DNA of 64,000 nucleotides from Saprospiraceae bacterium (GTDB lineage: Bacteria; Bacteroidota; Bacteroidia; Chitinophagales; Saprospiraceae), in the NCBI GenBank assembly GCA_020629715.1, contig JAHDCU010000006.1:124001-188000 (forward strand), in the 5' to 3' direction. The position numbers and the translations under genes were made by a program. The notes under the pieces are model-generated. The model did not search any database, had not been told where the DNA came from, and saw only the letters and a list, made by a program, of their open reading frames with translations. Shown here in pieces: positions 60,451 to 64,000 of this stretch; position 1 is the first letter of the stretch; every line of letters begins with the position of its first letter.

Positions 60451-61228
60451 ATTTTTTTTAGCTTCAATATTGCTTCTATGCAGTATGTATACTTATGCAC
60501 AGGCTATACCTGTATCTGTAGCCAAAGTGGAGATCAGTGATAAGAAATTTGAAGAAGTATCAAGACTGATAAAAGAACATGTAGAGCAGGTTTTAGTAGG
60601 TTATGATTATATCACATTAGTCAATAGAGATATCAACAATCTTACTGAAAGGGAACGAAGATTACAGCGTAAAGAGTCTTTTATGGACGGTAAATATGTC
60701 AAACAAGATCAAGCTGTAGGAGCTCAATGGATTATAAAAATGCAATATGATGATAAACGCAAAGATCTAGACCTACAGATTGCTGATGTGGAGACGGATA
60801 AAGTAATGATATTTGAAAACTATAAAATTGGTAGATTTCTAACCAAAGATAGACAGATAGAGCGGCCGAGATATTTTGGACGCTATCTAAAAGAAAAGCT
60901 AGAACTTTTATTTATTGAGCTCGATGTTGCTGTTATCGCAGATATTGTCATTTTTGATATTGCAGAATCAAAAGATGATAAAGCAATCAAGGTGGCACTA
61001 TATTGTGAAAAGGGATGTGACCTTACAAGAAATAAAGAGCTAGAAGTCTATTTAAAAAAGAACACTGATAGCAAAAAATATAGTACTAAGATTAAGATCG
61101 GAAAAGTAAAAATAAAGCACGTAGAATCAAATGAAGTTTATGTTGCTGAAGTAAAAGATGGGCATAAGGAAATTTTGACAAGTTTTAACACTAAAGAAAA
61201 CCTAATCTGCATAGATGAGAATAATTAA
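60443..61228 (+). CDS. CsgG/FlgT-like exported protein A (envelope cluster)
   Basis: A signal peptide (MIRFFLASILLLCSMYTYAQ) precedes a 261-aa protein. VSVAKVEISDKKFEEVSRLI, then YDYITLVNRDINNL and QAVGAQWIIKMQYD, follows the CsgG/LpoB pattern of strand, helix, [YF]xxV-[ND]R and GAxxI. A C-terminal beta part (KIGKVKIKHVESNEVYVAEV) resembles the SH3-like end of FlgT. Similar parts occur in the next two proteins. The previous gene overlaps by 8 and the next by 14 bases. Confidence 0.68.
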   Translation: MIRFFLASILLLCSMYTYAQAIPVSVAKVEISDKKFEEVSRLIKEHVEQVLVGYDYITLVNRDINNLTERERRLQRKESFMDGKYVKQDQAVGAQWIIKMQYDDKRKDLDLQIADVETDKVMIFENYKIGRFLTKDRQIERPRYFGRYLKEKLELLFIELDVAVIADIVIFDIAESKDDKAIKVALYCEKGCDLTRNKELEVYLKKNTDSKKYSTKIKIGKVKIKHVESNEVYVAEVKDGHKEILTSFNTKENLICIDENN

Positions 61229-62087
61229 ACTGGTATTACCTCTTATGTTTTTATTGGTATTAATCCATAAGAAGGCATATACACAAGACCGAGAAGAGGT
61301 GTTACGTTATCTAGAGACTAGATCTATTGATAACTTAAGTGTAGCTAAAGCATATTTTGATACTGATAAAAGCCAAATTGATGATTGGTTAAAAGAAAAC
61401 ATCATGACGGGTTTTAAGTATGGTATCAATAATGCAAGACGATTTAAGGAGCTCGTAGTGTATACTATGGATGAGAGAAATGTAGGTATTTTTGATATAG
61501 GAAAGTCAAGAGGTGCTACCACATTATTTATGTGTCGACTTTTACAAAATGATAAGGAAGATTTTAGATCAAATAAAGTCAGACATACCATTACCATAGA
61601 GATTAGAGCCATCGATATCATCACAGGCTCAATACTAGCCAATAAGACATTTACGGATCATAAAGAGTATGAAAAATCAAGTTATGGACAGAACCCAGAT
61701 CAAAAAGCATGGGGTGAAAGTATAGCTAAAACAACAAGAGAAACAGTAAGATTTATCATTGATCAACTGTACCCAGTCATCAATAATATAATAGATCTTG
61801 ACGAAGTGAAAGGTGATAAAGTCAACTCAGTATTAATCAATGATCTAAGATATAGATATCAAAAACAACCCAAAAATTTATGGGCGTATGTTGTGAAAGA
61901 TGAAGTTAAGATAGCGGAGGAAAAATATTACATATTTGAAAAAATTGCTGAACTTAAAAAACCAGGAGAGTTTATTAGAAACAGGGGGGCTAGAGAGTTT
62001 GAAGTGGGAAAGGGAAAAAAGGAATTACTTAAAGCACATAGCGCAGGTCAAGAAATTTATCTTTCAACATTACAATACCTGAACTAA
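61215..62087 (+). CDS. CsgG/FlgT-like exported protein B (envelope cluster)
   Basis: The signal peptide (IIKLVLPLMFLLVLIHKKAY) leads a 290-aa protein. A helix-rich N-terminal part (SIDNLSVAKAYFDTDKSQID, NNARRFKELVVYTMDERNVG) and strands RHTITIEIRAIDIITGSILA fit the core fold of the cluster. The tail (NNIIDLDEVKGDKVNSVLIN, FEVGKGKKELLKAHSAGQEI) matches the position of the C-terminal domains of its neighbours. It overlaps the previous gene by 14 bases and the next by 1. Confidence 0.66.
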   Translation: MRIIKLVLPLMFLLVLIHKKAYTQDREEVLRYLETRSIDNLSVAKAYFDTDKSQIDDWLKENIMTGFKYGINNARRFKELVVYTMDERNVGIFDIGKSRGATTLFMCRLLQNDKEDFRSNKVRHTITIEIRAIDIITGSILANKTFTDHKEYEKSSYGQNPDQKAWGESIAKTTRETVRFIIDQLYPVINNIIDLDEVKGDKVNSVLINDLRYRYQKQPKNLWAYVVKDEVKIAEEKYYIFEKIAELKKPGEFIRNRGAREFEVGKGKKELLKAHSAGQEIYLSTLQYLN

Positions 62088-63172
62088 TGAAACAGATACA
62101 TATAATAAAGTCAATCGCCGTTATAGTAATACTCAGTCTCAATGCCTCTTTAAGTTATGCTCAATACACAGGACCTGTAAGGATTCAGATTGCAAGTCCT
62201 AAAATCAAAGCAGTAAATAACACGGATAATATCAAAGCACTATTGGAGGCTGATATGGTAAGTGCTCTAGCTGCCCAGAGTGATTATGTTAGGCTTGTAG
62301 AAAGGAATTATTTCGGTAAGATAGAAAAAGCAAGAAAGTCACTGGCTAAGGCTAATGATTCTGATTTAAAAGCCAATGCGCTAGAAGGTGCACAGTATAT
62401 TTTAAAATCAAAAATCACAAAGTTTGATATCAAAAAAGATTCTGCAAAAGTGAAACGCTACTCAGGTGATAAATCCTATAATCTGTATGTAACGGCTTAT
62501 ACTGTAAGTGCCAATATAGACTTTGAGTTAGTTGACGTTGAGACAGGAGAAGTGAAGGAGCAATATAATCTTCAACCCACAGGAATAGGATGGGATTCTG
62601 ATAAGGTAAGAGTAAAAGTAGATCGATATAAGGCACGTAGAGAAGCTATAAGCGAACTACGTAAGTGTTTTAGGGCGAGTATTCCATATATGACTATGTA
62701 CCTTGCTCAGTCTTATACTCCAGTAGTGAAAATTTCAAAAGTAAAGAAAAATAAGGCTAAAGCTATTTTCGTGAAAGGTGGCAACCGTGCACCTTTATTG
62801 TTGGGATCAAAATTTGAAATCGTGAAATCTTACAATCAGGATATTGGTGGAAAAAAAGTTGCTCGACAAGAAAAAATAGGTGAAGCTAAGTTTGATACTC
62901 GATATGAAGAATACGGGGAGTGTAAGGTCAAAAAAGGTGGGGACGTCATTTACCAAGAATTAGAAAAAGGAACCATGCTACTTGCACGTCCTGTTGAGCT
63001 AAAAGCCTATGATAGTTGTGTTTATTTTTTACCCAGAGGTTATACGTCTTCGCGAAAAACTAAATTGAAAAGTGCATTGTCAGATGCTGAAGATCCGAAA
63101 AAGAAGAAGGCATCAGAAGATTCTAGTTCTAAAAAATCAACAAAAAAAGTAGAACGTAAAAGTGGAGGTTGA
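62087..63172 (+). CDS. CsgG/FlgT-like exported protein C (envelope cluster)
   Basis: The signal peptide (HIIKSIAVIVILSLNASLSY) leads a 361-aa protein. It is the clearest CsgG-like member: VRIQIASPKIKAVNNTDNIK, SDYVRLVERNYFGKIEKARK and ALEGAQYILKSKITKFDIKK show the core strand/helix, VER and GAxYIL motifs. FELVDVETGEV matches the fold's next strand pair. A C-terminal beta part (VVKISKVKKNKAKAIFVKGG, GSKFEIVKSYNQDIGG, YEEYGECKVKKGGDVIY) resembles the FlgT C-terminal domain. A Lys/Ser-rich tail (residues 336-361) ends the protein. Confidence 0.72.
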   Translation: MKQIHIIKSIAVIVILSLNASLSYAQYTGPVRIQIASPKIKAVNNTDNIKALLEADMVSALAAQSDYVRLVERNYFGKIEKARKSLAKANDSDLKANALEGAQYILKSKITKFDIKKDSAKVKRYSGDKSYNLYVTAYTVSANIDFELVDVETGEVKEQYNLQPTGIGWDSDKVRVKVDRYKARREAISELRKCFRASIPYMTMYLAQSYTPVVKISKVKKNKAKAIFVKGGNRAPLLLGSKFEIVKSYNQDIGGKKVARQEKIGEAKFDTRYEEYGECKVKKGGDVIYQELEKGTMLLARPVELKAYDSCVYFLPRGYTSSRKTKLKSALSDAEDPKKKKASEDSSSKKSTKKVERKSGG

Positions 63173-63255
63173 TATATCACAGCAAGTAAAGCAACACATT
63201 TATTATGTTTGGAAAAACATAAAAAATATCTTGTGTAAAATTTAAATCATCCATT

Positions 63256-63720
63256 ATGTCTATGTATAAAGCTCTTTTTTTTAGTTTATTATCAGTTTTA
63301 ATCATATCATCATGTGGTGATGGATATAATCAGGCCAATAAAAAGCCAAAAACTTCAAAAGAAAGCTCTAAAAAATCTCCGAAAGCTGCGGAGAAAACCT
63401 TGGCGTCAGTAACTGTTGAACAAAATAGCGTCCCAGCCGAACAGATGCAAAAAGCTAAAGAACTTATCGATGCTGCAGCCTCGGATCTTTCAAGTATCGA
63501 TGCTAAGGGCTTATTTAAAAAACAATGTGCCATTTGCCACGGTTTCAAAGGCAATCTGATGATCAATGGTGCAAAAGATCTCACTAAATCTAACATAAGT
63601 CTAGCAGAAAGTGTAGCACAAGTTTATTTCGGAAAAGGGACTATGACTCCATTCAAAGGTATTTTGTCTGATGAAGAAATTGTTGCAGTTGCTCAGTATA
63701 CGGAGACACTAAGGAAGTAA
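63256..63720 (+). CDS. Cytochrome c-like lipoprotein
   Basis: The 154-aa protein has a lipoprotein signal (SVLIISSCGDGYN, Cys20), a Lys/Ser-rich linker and a class I cytochrome c domain: heme motif CAICH near residues 91-95 and probable Met ligand in GKGTMTPFKG. The end ILSDEEIVAVAQYTETL is typical. It would carry electrons at the envelope. The gap to the cluster upstream is 83 bases; an EF-hand gene follows 18 bases later. Confidence 0.88.
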   Translation: MSMYKALFFSLLSVLIISSCGDGYNQANKKPKTSKESSKKSPKAAEKTLASVTVEQNSVPAEQMQKAKELIDAAASDLSSIDAKGLFKKQCAICHGFKGNLMINGAKDLTKSNISLAESVAQVYFGKGTMTPFKGILSDEEIVAVAQYTETLRK

Positions 63721-63738
63721 TACCTACGTAATCTTAAA

Positions 63739-64000
63739 GTGAAGAGAGTAGTTATTATAATCGCTTTAGTTTTGATTGTCATTACAGTACTCATATTTTG
63801 TAATCCAATCTCGGTAGAGGATGTCAAATGGTTCATTGACTCAGGTGCCAAAAATCAGATCAATAGAATAGAGCAAGTCATTGACTCCAATTCAGACGGT
63901 ATCATTCAATCTGAAGAAATTAAAAATGCCAAGTCAAGAGCACTCCTATTTGACGCAGATAATGATGGTGCTTTAAGTACTGATGAGTTGGGTAAGCCAT
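63739..64000 (+). CDS. EF-hand membrane-anchored protein, cut by the window end
   Basis: A GTG start gives an N-terminal hydrophobic segment (RVVIIIALVLIVITVLIFC), then a short acidic part with two EF-hand loops, DSNSDGIIQSEE and DADNDGALSTDE, whose Asp/Asn positions fit calcium binding. The frame is open to the window edge. It starts 18 bases after the cytochrome c gene. The full length and function cannot be told. Confidence 0.7.
   Translation, partial: MKRVVIIIALVLIVITVLIFCNPISVEDVKWFIDSGAKNQINRIEQVIDSNSDGIIQSEEIKNAKSRALLFDADNDGALSTDELGKP

Noticed and set aside
63208-63230. 8-bp hairpin before the cytochrome c gene
   Set aside because: It is AT-only apart from two pairs and has no T run on either strand, so I do not call it a terminator.
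1-64000. Phage, integrative element or CRISPR array
   Set aside because: No integrase, transposase, phage structural gene, or regularly spaced repeat was seen. The only tRNA has no attachment-site duplication in the window.

Overview
The window is chromosomal DNA from a member of the Bacteroidota, most likely of the Saprospirales/Lewinella type. The phylum call rests on several independent signs: type IX secretion (T9SS) C-terminal sorting domains, a PorZ homologue, bacillithiol synthesis (BshA), SprB-like repeats, GLPGLI/DUF4412-like and DUF3078 proteins, ASPIC/UnbV-FG-GAP lipoproteins, a long PurF form, and promoters of the TTTG-N19-22-TAnnTTTG kind. The family is an inference. The DNA is AT-rich and densely packed. 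I see no phage, transposase, integrase or CRISPR array.

Layout. 1-2.5 kb: 3' part of a very large secreted M36 (fungalysin) metalloprotease with adhesive modules. 2.5-5 kb: PurF-like amidotransferase and a small membrane protein. 5.2-7.5 kb: a lipoprotein and a reprolysin-type metalloprotease split by a frameshift. 7.8-14 kb: mutL, two rhomboid proteases, an EEP-fold hydrolase and cysS, all co-directional. 14-19 kb: glutaminyl-cyclase-like M28 lipoprotein, Omp28-like T9SS cargo, coiled-coil protein, fatty acid hydroxylase and a Tat-type TIM-barrel protein. 19-23 kb: a recX-led minus-strand operon with aldo/keto reductase, GH13 glucosidase and DUF1295 protein. 23-26.6 kb: MscS channel, then an M20 amidohydrolase/HAD/lipoprotein operon.

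26.7-31.3 kb: porZ converging on bshA, then a MerR-type regulator with a cobalamin-binding-like domain. 31.4-35.9 kb: YceI lipoprotein, outer-membrane barrel, MerC with a palindromic operator, a large secreted protein, a zinc ribbon and a membrane protein. 35.9-45.2 kb: mnmG, a conserved 466-aa protein, a VanY-type peptidase, a thioredoxin-like protein, and the polA/YdeI-like/lpxD-like operon. 45.2-47.9 kb: an ECF-sigma, 78-aa protein, MscS-like, DUF3078 operon ended by a strong terminator. Upstream of it, on the minus strand, lies a candidate ~95-nt small RNA with its own promoter and terminator. 48.2-51.7 kb: M28 peptidase, hpt, tRNA-Gln with terminator, DUF2142 membrane protein.

51.8-56.5 kb: an FG-GAP/ASPIC lipoprotein flanked by an intact outer-membrane barrel gene and a decayed copy of the same gene. 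56.5-58.1 kb: WG-repeat protein. 58.2-63.2 kb: a tightly packed six-gene operon of exported proteins that look related to the CsgG/LpoB/FlgT/LPP20 envelope families. It is followed by a cytochrome c lipoprotein and an EF-hand protein cut by the window end. This last cluster is my best candidate for an undescribed system, probably a multi-subunit cell-envelope assembly. Its function is not shown by the sequence.
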